A stretch of 12,760 nucleotides of DNA, from contig JAJFJX010000188.1 of assembly GCA_021773655.1 (NCBI GenBank), forward strand, positions 1 to 12,760. The letters are read 5' to 3'. The position numbers and the translations under genes were made by a program. The notes beneath the pieces are model-generated. The model did no database searches and was not told the DNA's origin. It saw only the letters and a program-made list of their open reading frames with translations. The stretch is from Panacagrimonas sp. GTDB lineage: Bacteria; Pseudomonadota; Gammaproteobacteria; Nevskiales; Nevskiaceae. Shown in pieces: positions 1-8,586 of the stretch; the first letter of the stretch is position 1, and every line of letters starts with the position of its first letter.

Positions 1-244
1 CGCGCAGCAGACGCAGGGGCGCAGCCAGCAGGGTCAGCGCGCTCTTGCCGCGCAGGCCACCGACCTGCACGTACTCCATGGCAAAACCCTGGGCCGGCAC
101 GGTGCGTGACTCGAACGAGTCCGGCGTGCCCATCCACACCACCTCGTGTCCGCGCTCGCGCAGCACCTGGGCCACGGCCAGCGCCGGGAACACGTGGCCA
201 CCGGTCCCGCCAGCCATGATCATCACCCGCAGGGAGCCGCTCAC
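1..244 (-). CDS. murG: MurG, UDP-GlcNAc:lipid I N-acetylglucosaminyltransferase (N-terminal 81 residues only; cut by window edge)
   Basis: MurG transfers GlcNAc from UDP-GlcNAc to lipid I at the inner face of the cytoplasmic membrane, giving lipid II. The visible N-terminus reads VSGSLRVMIMAGGTGGHVF; the glycine-rich GGTGGH loop near residue 12 is the family signature for the first Rossmann domain. It is followed by a GLRGKS stretch that matches the E. coli protein (GLRGKG). The GTG start at 244 overlaps the ftsW stop as GTGA, and this N-terminus lines up with E. coli MurG (MSGQGKRLMVMAGGTGGH). An ATG at 223 is the alternative start. An AGGGG-like ribosome site lies upstream, inside ftsW. About three quarters of the protein, including the whole C-terminal UDP-GlcNAc domain, lies outside the window. 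Family assignment is secure. Confidence 0.96.
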   Translation of the reverse strand, partial: MSGSLRVMIMAGGTGGHVFPALAVAQVLRERGHEVVWMGTPDSFESRTVPAQGFAMEYVQVGGLRGKSALTLLAAPLRLLR

Positions 245-1431
245 GAGGACTTCCCCTGACGCTCGGGGTTCAGCCGGTTCTCGTAGTCCACGCGCAGGAT
301 CAGCGCCAGCAGCACCATCACGGTGATCAAGGACGAGCCGCCGTAGCTCACCAGCGGCAGGGTCAGGCCCTTGGTGGGCAGAGCGCCCATGTTGACGGCC
401 AGGTTGATCAGCGCCTGCAGACCCAGCCAGGTGGTCAGTCCGTAGACCAGGTAGGCCTTGAAGCGCTCGCCGAGGGCCTCGGCACGGGCGCCGATCAGAA
501 AGCCGCGCCACACGATGACGCAGAACAGCGCCAACAGCACCAGTACCCCGAACAGTCCGAATTCCTCGGCCAGGATGGCGAAGATGAAATCGGTGTGCAT
601 TTCCGGCAGGTACAGCAGCTTCTGCAGACTGTTGCCCAGACCGACGCCCAGCCACTCGCCGCGACCAATGGCGATCAGCGAGTTGGCCAGCTGCCAGCCG
701 CCGTTCTCCATGTCGGCGAAGGGGTCGGTGAAGTTCATGAGCCGGCGCAGGCGATAGGCCTCGGCGGTGGCCAGCGCCCACAGTCCGCCGCCAGCCACCA
801 GCATCAGTCCGGCCAGATAGATCAGCCGTGCGCCGCCCAGAAACAGCATGATGAAGGCCACCGCGATGAGGATCGCGGTGGCGCCGAAGTCCGGCTCCAG
901 CAGCAGCAGCACGCCGGCCAGCAGCACCGGCAGGAAGGGAATCAGCAGCCCGGTCAGCGTGTTCTGCAGACGGCCCTGTCGACGCACGATGTACCCCGCC
1001 AGGTACATGATCAGAGCCAGACGCGCCGGCTCGGAAGCCTGCAGGCGGATGAACTCCAGGTCGATCCAGCGACGGGCGTGATTGACCTTGACGCCGATCC
1101 CCGGGATCAGCACCACCGCCAGCAACAACAGGCCGCCAAGCGCCAGCCAGCCGCTGCGGCGCTCCCACACATGGGCCGGCACCAGGAACACGCCCCAGGC
1201 CAGCAGGCCGCCGATGCCGGTGAACGCCAACTGTCGGTAGAAGAAATAGAACGGCTCGCCGGTGAGCTTCTGCGCCTGCGCCACCGAAGCCGAGGCCACC
1301 ATCACCAGCCCCCAGCACAGCACGGCCGTGACCGCGGCACACATCAGCGGATCCAGACCCGCCTGGGCGCGTGCCAGCGGCAGCGCCAGTTGCTGAGGCT
1401 GGGTATTCCAGCGTGGCAGGCTCAGGTTCAT
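241..1431 (-). CDS. ftsW: FtsW, septal SEDS-family peptidoglycan glycosyltransferase
   Basis: A 396-residue polytopic membrane protein that polymerises lipid II at the septum, working with FtsI. A short cytoplasmic N-terminus is followed by about ten hydrophobic segments from residue 28 to about 380. SEDS landmarks are present: LLEPDFGATAI near 177-187, GLGNSLQKLLYLPEMHTDF near 264-282, whose aspartate 281 in HTDFIF matches the putative catalytic Asp of SEDS enzymes, and NMGALPTKGLTLPLVSYGGS near 347-366. The open frame extends upstream to 2007, but the ATG at 1431 overlaps the murD stop as ATGA and gives the usual FtsW length and N-terminus. Context separates it from the paralogue RodA: it lies between murD and murG, as in the canonical dcw order. 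No truncation or frameshift is seen. Confidence 0.98.
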   Translation of the reverse strand: MNLSLPRWNTQPQQLALPLARAQAGLDPLMCAAVTAVLCWGLVMVASASVAQAQKLTGEPFYFFYRQLAFTGIGGLLAWGVFLVPAHVWERRSGWLALGGLLLLAVVLIPGIGVKVNHARRWIDLEFIRLQASEPARLALIMYLAGYIVRRQGRLQNTLTGLLIPFLPVLLAGVLLLLEPDFGATAILIAVAFIMLFLGGARLIYLAGLMLVAGGGLWALATAEAYRLRRLMNFTDPFADMENGGWQLANSLIAIGRGEWLGVGLGNSLQKLLYLPEMHTDFIFAILAEEFGLFGVLVLLALFCVIVWRGFLIGARAEALGERFKAYLVYGLTTWLGLQALINLAVNMGALPTKGLTLPLVSYGGSSLITVMVLLALILRVDYENRLNPERQGKSS

Positions 1432-2813
1432 GCCTGTTCCAGGACCCAGGCGCGGAACTGCTCGCCGCGCTCCAGGTAGTTGCGAAACTGGTCTAGGCTG
1501 GCGCAGGCCGGCGACAGCAGCACCTGATCGCCCGCTTGCGCCAGGCTGCGTGCACGTATCAGCGCCGCGGACAGGTTGGATTCGCGATAGACCGGCAGCG
1601 CGCCAAAGATCGCACGCTCGATCACCGCCGCATCCTGGCCGAACAGCAGCGCGGCGCGTCCCTTGTCGGCCAGTGGCCGTGCCAGCGGCGAGAAGTCCTG
1701 GTCCTTGCCCTGTCCGCCGCCGAGCCAGACGATGGGCCCGGACAGCCCCTCGATGGCGGCCAGCGTCGAACAGACGTTGGTGCCCTTGGAGTCGTTGAGC
1801 CAGGTGACGCCGCGACGTTCGGCGATGAACTCGCAGCGGTGCGGCAGGCCGCCGAACTGGTGCAAGGCCCGCAGCGCCGGCTCGCGGGCTATGCCGACGG
1901 CATCGGCCAGGGCCAGCGCGGCCAGCGCGTTGGCCGCGTTGTGCAGGCCGTGCACCTTCAGGCTGGAGTGAGGGGTCAGCCCGGAGGCGCCGTGGCAGAG
2001 CCAGCATTGGCCGTCGATCAGGCGCAGGCCGTATTCATCCGAGCCGGGCTCGCCGAGCCCAAAGGTGATGACGCGGGCCACGCCCTTGCCGCTCTCTCTG
2101 GCTTCGCGAATTTCGACCTCGGCCCTGACGGCCTCGTCGTCCCGATTGGCCACCGCCACTTCGCAGCCATCGAAAATGCGCGCCTTGATCGCGCCGTAGC
2201 GCGCCATGTCGTGGTGGCGGTCTAGATGATCCGCCGCCAGGTTGAGGAAGGCCGCCGCGCTGCAGCGCAGGCTGTGGGTGGTTTCCAGCTGGAAGCTCGA
2301 CAGCTCCAGCACGTAGAGCTCGGTGTCGTCAGCCAGCAGATCCAGCGCCGGGGTGCCCAGATTGCCGCCGACCTTCACGCGCAGCCCCGCCGCGCGCGCC
2401 ATGTCGCCGACCAGGGTCGTGACCGTGCTCTTGCCATTGCTGCCAGTGATCCCGATGACTCGAGGCGTGAAGGGTGAGTGGCCGGGCGTGGTGACGGCGC
2501 GAGCAAACAGCTCGATGTCGCCGATCACGGGGACGCCGGCGGCAATCAGTGCCTGCACGAACGGTGCTTCGAGCGACACACCCGGCGATACCACGGCCTC
2601 TGCGAACTGCGTCAGAGGTGCCGGCGCGTCGAACGCGCCCAGATGGAACGCGACCTGTGGAAATTCACGGCGCAGCGCCTCGATGCCGGCCGGCGCCGGG
2701 CGCGAATCGGTCACGGTCAGCACCGCGCCTTCGCGCTCGAGATAGCGCAGCGCGGAAACGCCGGACAGGCCAAGACCGACGATGAGCAGTCTGTGCCCTT
2801 CATGACGCCTCAT
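1428..2813 (-). CDS. murD: MurD, UDP-N-acetylmuramoyl-L-alanine:D-glutamate ligase
   Basis: A cytoplasmic ATP-dependent ligase that adds D-Glu to UDP-MurNAc-L-Ala. From the ATG at 2813 it has 461 residues. It opens with a Rossmann-like uracil-binding domain (LLIVGLGLSGVSAL, 9-22). The ATP-binding GITGSNGKST loop lies at 121-130, NLAADHLDRH at 191-200, the GGLPHRCE loop at 321-328 and VLLSPACASLDQF at 431-443; all are MurD-type. In the conserved NDSKxTNVG stretch this protein has a cysteine (C348) where the homologues I recall have glycine. Start choice: a GTG at 2834 is in frame, but GAGG at 2825-2822 is eight bases from the ATG at 2813, and that start also fits the family N-terminus. It follows mraY by 22 bases and overlaps ftsW by four. 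Confidence 0.97.
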   Translation of the reverse strand: MRRHEGHRLLIVGLGLSGVSALRYLEREGAVLTVTDSRPAPAGIEALRREFPQVAFHLGAFDAPAPLTQFAEAVVSPGVSLEAPFVQALIAAGVPVIGDIELFARAVTTPGHSPFTPRVIGITGSNGKSTVTTLVGDMARAAGLRVKVGGNLGTPALDLLADDTELYVLELSSFQLETTHSLRCSAAAFLNLAADHLDRHHDMARYGAIKARIFDGCEVAVANRDDEAVRAEVEIREARESGKGVARVITFGLGEPGSDEYGLRLIDGQCWLCHGASGLTPHSSLKVHGLHNAANALAALALADAVGIAREPALRALHQFGGLPHRCEFIAERRGVTWLNDSKGTNVCSTLAAIEGLSGPIVWLGGGQGKDQDFSPLARPLADKGRAALLFGQDAAVIERAIFGALPVYRESNLSAALIRARSLAQAGDQVLLSPACASLDQFRNYLERGEQFRAWVLEQA

Positions 2814-2821
2814 GCCTGTCG

Positions 2822-2825
2822 CCTC
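2822..2825 (-). promoter_or_regulatory. Shine-Dalgarno site deciding the murD start
   Basis: Minus-strand GAGG ends eight bases before the ATG at 2813. The in-frame GTG at 2834 starts one base after the mraY stop codon and has no comparable purine tract at a normal distance, so this site favours the shorter MurD. Confidence 0.55.
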
Positions 2826-2835
2826 ACGCCTCACC

Positions 2836-3957
2836 TCACCGCACCTTCAACGTGGACAGACCGATCAGCACCAGAATCAGCGTGATGATCCAGAAGCGCA
2901 CGATGATCTTGGGCTCGGGCCAGCCCTTGAGCTCGAAGTGGTGGTGCAGCGGCGCCATGCGGAAGATGCGCTTGCCGCCGCTGTACTTGAAGTAGGCGAC
3001 CTGCAGCATCACCGACAGCGTCTCGGCCACGAACACGCCGCCCATGATCACCAGCACCAGTTCCTGGCGCACCAGGATCGCCACGACGCCCAGTGCCGCG
3101 CCAAGCGCCAGCGCGCCGACGTCGCCCATGAACACCTGCGCCGGATAGGCGTTGAACCACAGGAAGCCCAGGCCCGCGCCGGCGATGGCGGTGCAGAAGA
3201 TCGACAGCTCGCCGACCCCTGCGATGTAGGGAATGCCCAGGTAAGCCGCGATCTTGATGTTGCCGGTGCAGTAGGCGAACACCGCCAGCGCCGAAGCCAC
3301 CAGCACGCAGGGCATGATCGCCAGGCCATCCAGGCCGTCGGTGAGGTTGACCGCGTTGGACGTGCCCACGATCACCAGGTAGGCCCAGGGGATGAAGAAG
3401 ATGCCGAGCTGGATCGCCACGTCCTTGAAAAACGGCACGATGATGGCGGTCTCCAGCGAGGCCTTGCCGTCACCGAACACGTCCCACAGCGGTGCGTTGG
3501 GCGCGGTGAAATAGATCAGGCTGGCCACGCCGAAACCGGCCAGCGACAGCCAGAAATACTTCTGCCGCGCGGTCAGGCCCAGGTTTCGACGATGCCGGAT
3601 CTTGATGAAGTCGTCGGCAAAGCCGACCGCGCCAAAGGCCAGCGTCACCAGCAGCGCAAACCACACGAAACGGTTGCTCAGGTCCGACCATGCCAGGGTG
3701 GCAATGGCGATGGCCGCCAGAATCATCACCCCGCCCATGGTCGGCGTGCCGGTCTTGGCCAGGTGCGATTTCGGGCCGACGTCGCGAACCACCTGGCCGA
3801 ACTTGAAATCATGCAACCGGGCGATCATCCACGGACCGGCCAGCAGGGACACGCTCAGTGCGGTGAGCACGCCCAGGATGCTGCGGAAGGTCAGGTAGCC
3901 GAACAAGTTCAGCGAACTGATCGACGACTCCGCCCACATGGCCAGGTGATAGAACAT
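2836..3957 (-). CDS. mraY: MraY, phospho-N-acetylmuramoyl-pentapeptide transferase
   Basis: An integral membrane enzyme that moves phospho-MurNAc-pentapeptide from UDP onto undecaprenyl phosphate, making lipid I. It has 373 residues (E. coli 360) and about ten membrane segments. Family signatures are intact: KTGTPTMGG (68-76), the aspartate pair D115-D116 in GFADDFIK, the NLTDGLDGLA loop (204-213), FMGDVG with D279, MAPLHHHFELKGW (334-346) with the triple histidine, and the C-terminal LSTLKVR. The ATG at 3957 starts two bases after the murF stop and aligns with the E. coli start (SLNLFGYLTFRSI against SGFNVFSYLTFRAI). A GGAG lies 11 bases upstream. Residues 151-170, between two membrane segments, are longer than in E. 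coli; this explains most of the extra length. Confidence 0.98.
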   Translation of the reverse strand: MFYHLAMWAESSISSLNLFGYLTFRSILGVLTALSVSLLAGPWMIARLHDFKFGQVVRDVGPKSHLAKTGTPTMGGVMILAAIAIATLAWSDLSNRFVWFALLVTLAFGAVGFADDFIKIRHRRNLGLTARQKYFWLSLAGFGVASLIYFTAPNAPLWDVFGDGKASLETAIIVPFFKDVAIQLGIFFIPWAYLVIVGTSNAVNLTDGLDGLAIMPCVLVASALAVFAYCTGNIKIAAYLGIPYIAGVGELSIFCTAIAGAGLGFLWFNAYPAQVFMGDVGALALGAALGVVAILVRQELVLVIMGGVFVAETLSVMLQVAYFKYSGGKRIFRMAPLHHHFELKGWPEPKIIVRFWIITLILVLIGLSTLKVR

Positions 3958-3959
3958 GC

Positions 3960-5333
3960 TCAGCGTGTCTCCGCCGCCCCGGCGCCGCACCAGGCGGCGA
4001 CCAGCGCTTCCATGCGCGCCGAGCGCGAACCCTTGACCAGCACCGTGACGTCCAGGCCCAGCTCCCCGGCCAGTGCCGCCGCCAGCGTGCCGAGATCTTC
4101 GAACACCTCGGCGCCCTCGCCCCACCCACGGGCGTAGTCGGCCGCCGCGGCACCGAAGACGCACAGGCGGTCGATCTGCAGCGCTCGCGCACGCGCGCCG
4201 ACCTCGGCGTGCAGCCGGGCCGACGCCGGGCCCAGCTCGGCCATGGCGCCGAGCACCGCCCAGCGCTGTCCGGACTGTTGTGCCAGCAGCTCCAGGCCCG
4301 CCTGCATGGATGTCGGATTGGCGTTGTAGGTGTCGTCGATCAGTCGCGCGCCTGCCGTGGTGCGCTTCCACACCACCCGACCCTGCGGGGCCTGCACCAG
4401 CTGCAGGCCGGCAGCGATCTGCGCCGCATCCAGTCCCAGCGCCACGCCGCAGGCCGCGGCCGCCAGGGCGTTCATCACGTTGTGACGACCCGGCAGCGGC
4501 AGTTCGACAGGGGCGCCGCCGCCCGGGATGCGCAACTCGAAGCGCATGCCGGACTCCGTGGCACGAATGCCCTCGGCGCCCACGTCGGCGTCGCGCCCCA
4601 TGCCGAAGCCGATCTGACGGCAACCGGCCATGCCGCGCCACAACCCTGCATAGGCGTCATCGACATTGATGACTGCGATGCCGCCCGCCTCCAGGCCACT
4701 GAACAGCTCGCCCTTGGCTCGCGCTACGCCGTCCCGGGACCCGAAACCTTCCAGGTGCGCGTCGCCGGCCTGCGTCACCACACCGATCTGCGGACGCGCC
4801 AACTGCGTGAGCCGCGCAATTTCTCCGGCATGGTTTGCGCCCATCTCGATCACCGCGCTGCGATGCGCGGCGCGCAATTCGAGCAGGGTCAGGGGCAGAC
4901 CGATGTGATTGTTGTAGTTGCCGCGCGTGGCCAGCACCGGCCCACGCCGCGCCAGCACCGCAGCCAGCAACTGGCGGGTGGTGGTCTTGCCGTTGCTGCC
5001 GGTCAATGCGATCAGCGGCATCTCGAAGCGTTGCCGCCAGGCGGCGGCGATGTCCTGCAGGGCCCGCAGGCTGTCGTCGACAAGAAGTTGCGCGGCCGGC
5101 ACCGTGAGCCTGCGTTCCACGATGGCACCGACCGCGCCCTTCCCTGTAGCCCCCACCACGTAATCGTGACCGTCGTGGCGCGCGCCGCGCAGCGCCACGA
5201 ACAAGTCTCCTTCGATCACCGCGCGTGAATCGCTGGTGACCCGCGCCACCGGCGCGTCCTGACCGACCAGCCTCGCGTCGGCGGCCTGCGCGAACCAGGA
5301 CAGCGGCGCCATCGGCTCTGCCACCGCGCTCAA
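3960..5333 (-). CDS. murF: MurF, UDP-MurNAc-tripeptide:D-alanyl-D-alanine ligase
   Basis: A cytoplasmic ATP-dependent ligase that adds D-Ala-D-Ala to UDP-MurNAc-tripeptide, completing the pentapeptide. From a TTG at 5333 it has 457 residues. The N-terminal substrate domain contains VTSDSRAVIEGDLFVALRG (about 32-50). The ATP loop ALTGSNGKTT lies at 109-118, EMGANHAGEI at about 163-172, GRHN at 282-285, DDTYNANPTS at 333-342 and LVKGSRSARME at 432-442. These are MurF rather than MurE or MurC signatures. Start choice: GGAGG at 5345-5341 is seven bases before the TTG, which overlaps the murE stop as TTGA and matches the overlap style of the operon. The ATG at 5312 (450 residues) matches the E. 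coli N-terminus better in length but has a weaker ribosome site. The gene assignment is secure; only the start is open. Confidence 0.96.
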   Translation of the reverse strand: MSAVAEPMAPLSWFAQAADARLVGQDAPVARVTSDSRAVIEGDLFVALRGARHDGHDYVVGATGKGAVGAIVERRLTVPAAQLLVDDSLRALQDIAAAWRQRFEMPLIALTGSNGKTTTRQLLAAVLARRGPVLATRGNYNNHIGLPLTLLELRAAHRSAVIEMGANHAGEIARLTQLARPQIGVVTQAGDAHLEGFGSRDGVARAKGELFSGLEAGGIAVINVDDAYAGLWRGMAGCRQIGFGMGRDADVGAEGIRATESGMRFELRIPGGGAPVELPLPGRHNVMNALAAAACGVALGLDAAQIAAGLQLVQAPQGRVVWKRTTAGARLIDDTYNANPTSMQAGLELLAQQSGQRWAVLGAMAELGPASARLHAEVGARARALQIDRLCVFGAAAADYARGWGEGAEVFEDLGTLAAALAGELGLDVTVLVKGSRSARMEALVAAWCGAGAAETR

Positions 5334-6832
5334 GGACGCGCCTCCAGGCACTGCTGCACAAAGCGCCGATCACTGAAATCCAGCGCGCGCCCGGCGTATT
5401 GCTGGGTGGTCTCGTGTCCCTTGCCGGCAACCAGCACAACGTCGCCTTCGCCTGCCTGGCGCAGTGCGGTGGCGATGGCCCGGCTGCGGTCGTGCTGGAC
5501 CGTAACCGATGCCGTCGCGACCACCCCCTGCTCTGCGATGCCGGACAGGATCTCGCCGACGATGGCCGCGGGATCTTCGCTGCGCGGGTTGTCATCGGTG
5601 ACGGTCAGGCGGTCGGCCAGACGTGCGGCGACCGCCCCCATCAGCGGCCGCTTGCCGCGGTCGCGATCCCCGCCGCAGCCGAACACGCAGTGCAGGGCGC
5701 CGCTTGCATGCGGGCGCAGGGCCAGCAACACCTGCTCCAGCGCCTTGGGCGTGTGCGCGTAATCGACCACCGCCAGCGCGGCCGATCCGGGTCCGGCAAA
5801 AGTCTCGATGCGGCCGGGCACGGTGCGCACCCTCGCCAGCGCGGTGGCGACCGCCTCCGGCCCGTGGCCGGCTTCGAGCAGCACCGCGGCGGTGGCCAGC
5901 AGGTTGTAGACGTTGAAACGGCCCAGCAGCGGTGTGTCCACCCTGGCCACGCCCTGCTCGCAGTGCAGGTCGAACGCCAGTCCGCGCGCATGCAGGTGCA
6001 GGCGACGTGCCAGGGCATGGCGCCCATGCGCCGGCACGGCGCCCTCGATGCCGTAGACCCGCAGGCGCGGCGCCGATGCGAACCGCTTGATCCATCGCGC
6101 GCCGTGTGCATCGTCTCGATTCAGGACCAGCGCGCGGCCGTCACCGGCTTCGAACAGGCGACGCTTGGCGGCTGCGTAGCGCTGCACCGTACCGTGGTAG
6201 TCGAGGTGATCGCGGCTCAGGTTGGTCAGCACCGCGACGTCGAACTGCACCGCGCCGACGCGATGCTGGTCCAGCGCATGCGAAGACACCTCCATCGCGC
6301 AGGCGCCCAGACCGGACCGGCGCATGCGATCCAGGTGTTGCTGCACGCTGATGGCGTCGGGCGTGGTGTGGGTGGCAAGGTCCAGCGACGCCAGCGAACC
6401 GACACCCAGGGTGCCGATGTAGCCGCAGTCGCGGCCCAGTGCAGACAGGCCCTGGGCGATCAGGTGCGCGGTCGATGTCTTGCCGTCGGAGCCCGTGATT
6501 CCGGCCACGAACATCGCCTCCGAAGGCCGACCGTAATAGCGCGCCGCGATCTCGCCGACGTGGACCGACAGGCCCTCGACCTCCACGCACGGCACCGGCG
6601 CACAGGGTGCCTCGGTGCCGGCGGCGGGCTCCCAGACAATGGCGCCAGCGCCCTGCGCCAGTGCCTGCGACAGGTGTGCCAGGCCATGCCCACGCCGGCC
6701 CTGCAGGGCGACAAAGGCCTCTCCGACGTGCACGCGGCGGCTGTCCAGCGTCAGGCCCGATACCGTCACCGGCGGTGCGGTAGCCAGCCCCTTCAGCAGT
6801 TGATCCAGTGAGGTGGCGCGCACGGACGTCAT
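5330..6832 (-). CDS. murE: MurE, UDP-MurNAc-L-Ala-D-Glu:meso-diaminopimelate ligase
   Basis: A cytoplasmic ATP-dependent ligase that adds the third residue of the stem peptide. It has 500 residues, close to the family length. Visible landmarks: LTLDSRRVHVGEAFVALQG (27-45), ATP loop GITGSDGKTST (111-121), TTPD (156-159), EVSSHALDQHRV (181-192), the lysine expected to be carbamylated at K223 in YAAAKRRLF, DYAHTPKALE (357-366), DNPR (414-417) and GKGHET (470-475). DNPR is the meso-diaminopimelate specificity motif, so the cell wall should be the usual Gram-negative DAP type. The ATP loop has GSDGKT where E. coli has GTNGKT, a mild variant. The ATG at 6832 overlaps the ftsI stop as ATGA. No good ribosome site precedes it, so translation probably depends on coupling to ftsI. 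Confidence 0.98.
   Translation of the reverse strand: MTSVRATSLDQLLKGLATAPPVTVSGLTLDSRRVHVGEAFVALQGRRGHGLAHLSQALAQGAGAIVWEPAAGTEAPCAPVPCVEVEGLSVHVGEIAARYYGRPSEAMFVAGITGSDGKTSTAHLIAQGLSALGRDCGYIGTLGVGSLASLDLATHTTPDAISVQQHLDRMRRSGLGACAMEVSSHALDQHRVGAVQFDVAVLTNLSRDHLDYHGTVQRYAAAKRRLFEAGDGRALVLNRDDAHGARWIKRFASAPRLRVYGIEGAVPAHGRHALARRLHLHARGLAFDLHCEQGVARVDTPLLGRFNVYNLLATAAVLLEAGHGPEAVATALARVRTVPGRIETFAGPGSAALAVVDYAHTPKALEQVLLALRPHASGALHCVFGCGGDRDRGKRPLMGAVAARLADRLTVTDDNPRSEDPAAIVGEILSGIAEQGVVATASVTVQHDRSRAIATALRQAGEGDVVLVAGKGHETTQQYAGRALDFSDRRFVQQCLEARP
5341..5345 (-). promoter_or_regulatory. Strong Shine-Dalgarno site pointing to a TTG start for murF
   Basis: Minus-strand GGAGG lies inside the last codons of murE, seven bases before a TTG at 5333 that overlaps the murE stop. 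It is too far from the ATG at 5312 (28 bases) to serve it. This is the main reason to prefer the TTG. Confidence 0.55.
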
Positions 6833-8586
6833 GACCGGGGCCGGGTCGGCAGTGTCGCCGGCATCGCCACTTGCGGCGGCATGCTCAGCGGCTCGCAGTC
6901 TTCGCCGCAGGCATCGGGCGCGATCTGCAGCAGGCGCAGCGCGCCCTGCAGGACGGTGGCGAACACCGGGGCGGAGACCACCCCGCCGTAGTAGTCGTCG
7001 CCGCCCGGCTCATCGATCATCACCAGCCCGATCAGGCGCGGGTTGCGCGCCGGAACCATGCCGACGAACACCGACTGGTGGCGCTTTGCGTCGTAGCCGC
7101 CGGTGTCGGCAACCTTGCGCACCGTGCCGGTCTTGCCGGCCACGCGATAACCGGGGATGGACGCCCGCGTGCCGGTACCGCCCTGCACCGAAACCTGTTC
7201 GAGCATGTGCCGGACCATGCGCGCGGTCGCGGCGCTGATGGCGCGCTGCGGTGGCGCCTGGCGACCATCGTCGACCAGCTTGAGTTGCGGCATCAGGCCA
7301 TCGTTGGCCAGCGCCGCGTAAGCACGCACCAGGTGCAGGGCGTTGACCGAAAGGCCGTAGCCGTAGGACGCCGTGGCGGTGGCGATCTGCCCCCACTGGT
7401 CCGGCGGATGCAGCACCGGCGAGGTCTCGCCGGGAAATCCCGAGGCCACACGATCACCCAGCCCGAACTTCTGGTAGCCCTGCCAGACGTTCTCGGCGCC
7501 GATCTGCAGGCCGATCTTGGCGGCACCGACGTTGCTGGACTTGGACAGGATCAGGCCCAGGTCGGCGCTGCCCAGAGCGTGGATGTCGCGCACCGTCAGG
7601 CGTGCCACCTGCATCCAGCCGTCGCCGGTATCGATCTGGCTGCTGGCGTCGAACGCACCGATCTCCAGCGCCTGGGCCACCAGCAGCGGCTTGACGGTGG
7701 AACCGGGCTCGAAGGAGTCGACGATGGCGCGGTTGCGCATGCGCCCGGGCTTGCGGTCCTCCGGGTTGTTGGGGTTGTAACCGGGCTGACTGGCCACCGC
7801 GAGCAGCTCGCCGGTATGTGCATCGGCCACCACCACCAGTCCGCCCTTGGCCTTGTGCTTGCTGACCGCCTGCTTGAGTTCGCGATAGGCCAGGTACTGC
7901 AGACGCAGGTCCATCGACAGGTACAGATCATCGCCGGGCTGCGCCGGGACCGCTCCGTCGGTGTCCTCGACGATGCGTCCGCGAGCATCACGGATCACGC
8001 GGCGCGAGCCGTCCTGGCCGCGCAGGCTGTCGTCATGCGCCAGCTCCATGCCTTCACGGCCCTTGCCGTCGACATCGGTGAAGCCCACCACCTGACCGGC
8101 GACTTCTCCGGCCGGGTAATAGCGCCGGTACTCGCGGGTCGAAAACACCCCGGGCGCCTTGAGCGCAAGCACGCGGCGTGCCTGGTCCGGCGGCAGACCG
8201 CGTTCGATGTAGACGAACTGCCGTTCCGCCCGCTCCTGCAGAAAGCGTGTCAACACCGGCGCCTGCTGACCCAGCATCTGTGCCACGGCGTCCAGATGCT
8301 CGGGGGCGCCGAGCAGTGCCGAGGGCACGCACCAGACCGATTCCACCGGCGCCGACAGCGCCAGCGGCTCGCCGCGACGGTCTCGAATGGCGGCGCGATG
8401 ACCTTGCTGTACCACCGTGCGCACCTGTCGCTCGGCGCCCTTGCTGGCCAGAAACTCGCGCTCGATCACCTGCAGGTGAAAGGCCCGCGCGGTGATCCCC
8501 AATGCGCCGGCGCCGAGCACCGTGAGCACCAGCAACCGGCGCCATGCCGGCACCTGGCGCAGCTTGTGGGCCCGACCGTGACTCAT
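6829..8586 (-). CDS. ftsI: FtsI (PBP3), septal peptidoglycan D,D-transpeptidase
   Basis: A class B penicillin-binding protein that cross-links septal peptidoglycan in partnership with FtsW. It has 585 residues: a short basic cytoplasmic tail, one membrane anchor at about 17-35, and the PBP dimerisation domain from about residue 60 (AIRDRRGEPLALS, 66-78). The periplasmic transpeptidase domain follows, with all three active-site motifs: STVK (S296 nucleophile, K299), SSN (350-352) and KTGT (485-488). The C-terminus carries a proline-rich tail with two cysteines four residues apart (C560 and C564). The ATG at 8586 overlaps the ftsL stop as ATGA and is preceded by GGAGG at 8598-8594, seven bases away, one of the best ribosome sites in the operon. 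The longer open frame reaching 8721 overlaps ftsL and is not used. Confidence 0.98.
   Translation of the reverse strand: MSHGRAHKLRQVPAWRRLLVLTVLGAGALGITARAFHLQVIEREFLASKGAERQVRTVVQQGHRAAIRDRRGEPLALSAPVESVWCVPSALLGAPEHLDAVAQMLGQQAPVLTRFLQERAERQFVYIERGLPPDQARRVLALKAPGVFSTREYRRYYPAGEVAGQVVGFTDVDGKGREGMELAHDDSLRGQDGSRRVIRDARGRIVEDTDGAVPAQPGDDLYLSMDLRLQYLAYRELKQAVSKHKAKGGLVVVADAHTGELLAVASQPGYNPNNPEDRKPGRMRNRAIVDSFEPGSTVKPLLVAQALEIGAFDASSQIDTGDGWMQVARLTVRDIHALGSADLGLILSKSSNVGAAKIGLQIGAENVWQGYQKFGLGDRVASGFPGETSPVLHPPDQWGQIATATASYGYGLSVNALHLVRAYAALANDGLMPQLKLVDDGRQAPPQRAISAATARMVRHMLEQVSVQGGTGTRASIPGYRVAGKTGTVRKVADTGGYDAKRHQSVFVGMVPARNPRLIGLVMIDEPGGDDYYGGVVSAPVFATVLQGALRLLQIAPDACGEDCEPLSMPPQVAMPATLPTRPRS

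Noticed and set aside
2832..2834. GTG start for murD that would add seven residues.
   Set aside because: It begins one base after the mraY stop and has no ribosome site at a usable distance, whereas the ATG at 2813 has GAGG eight bases upstream.
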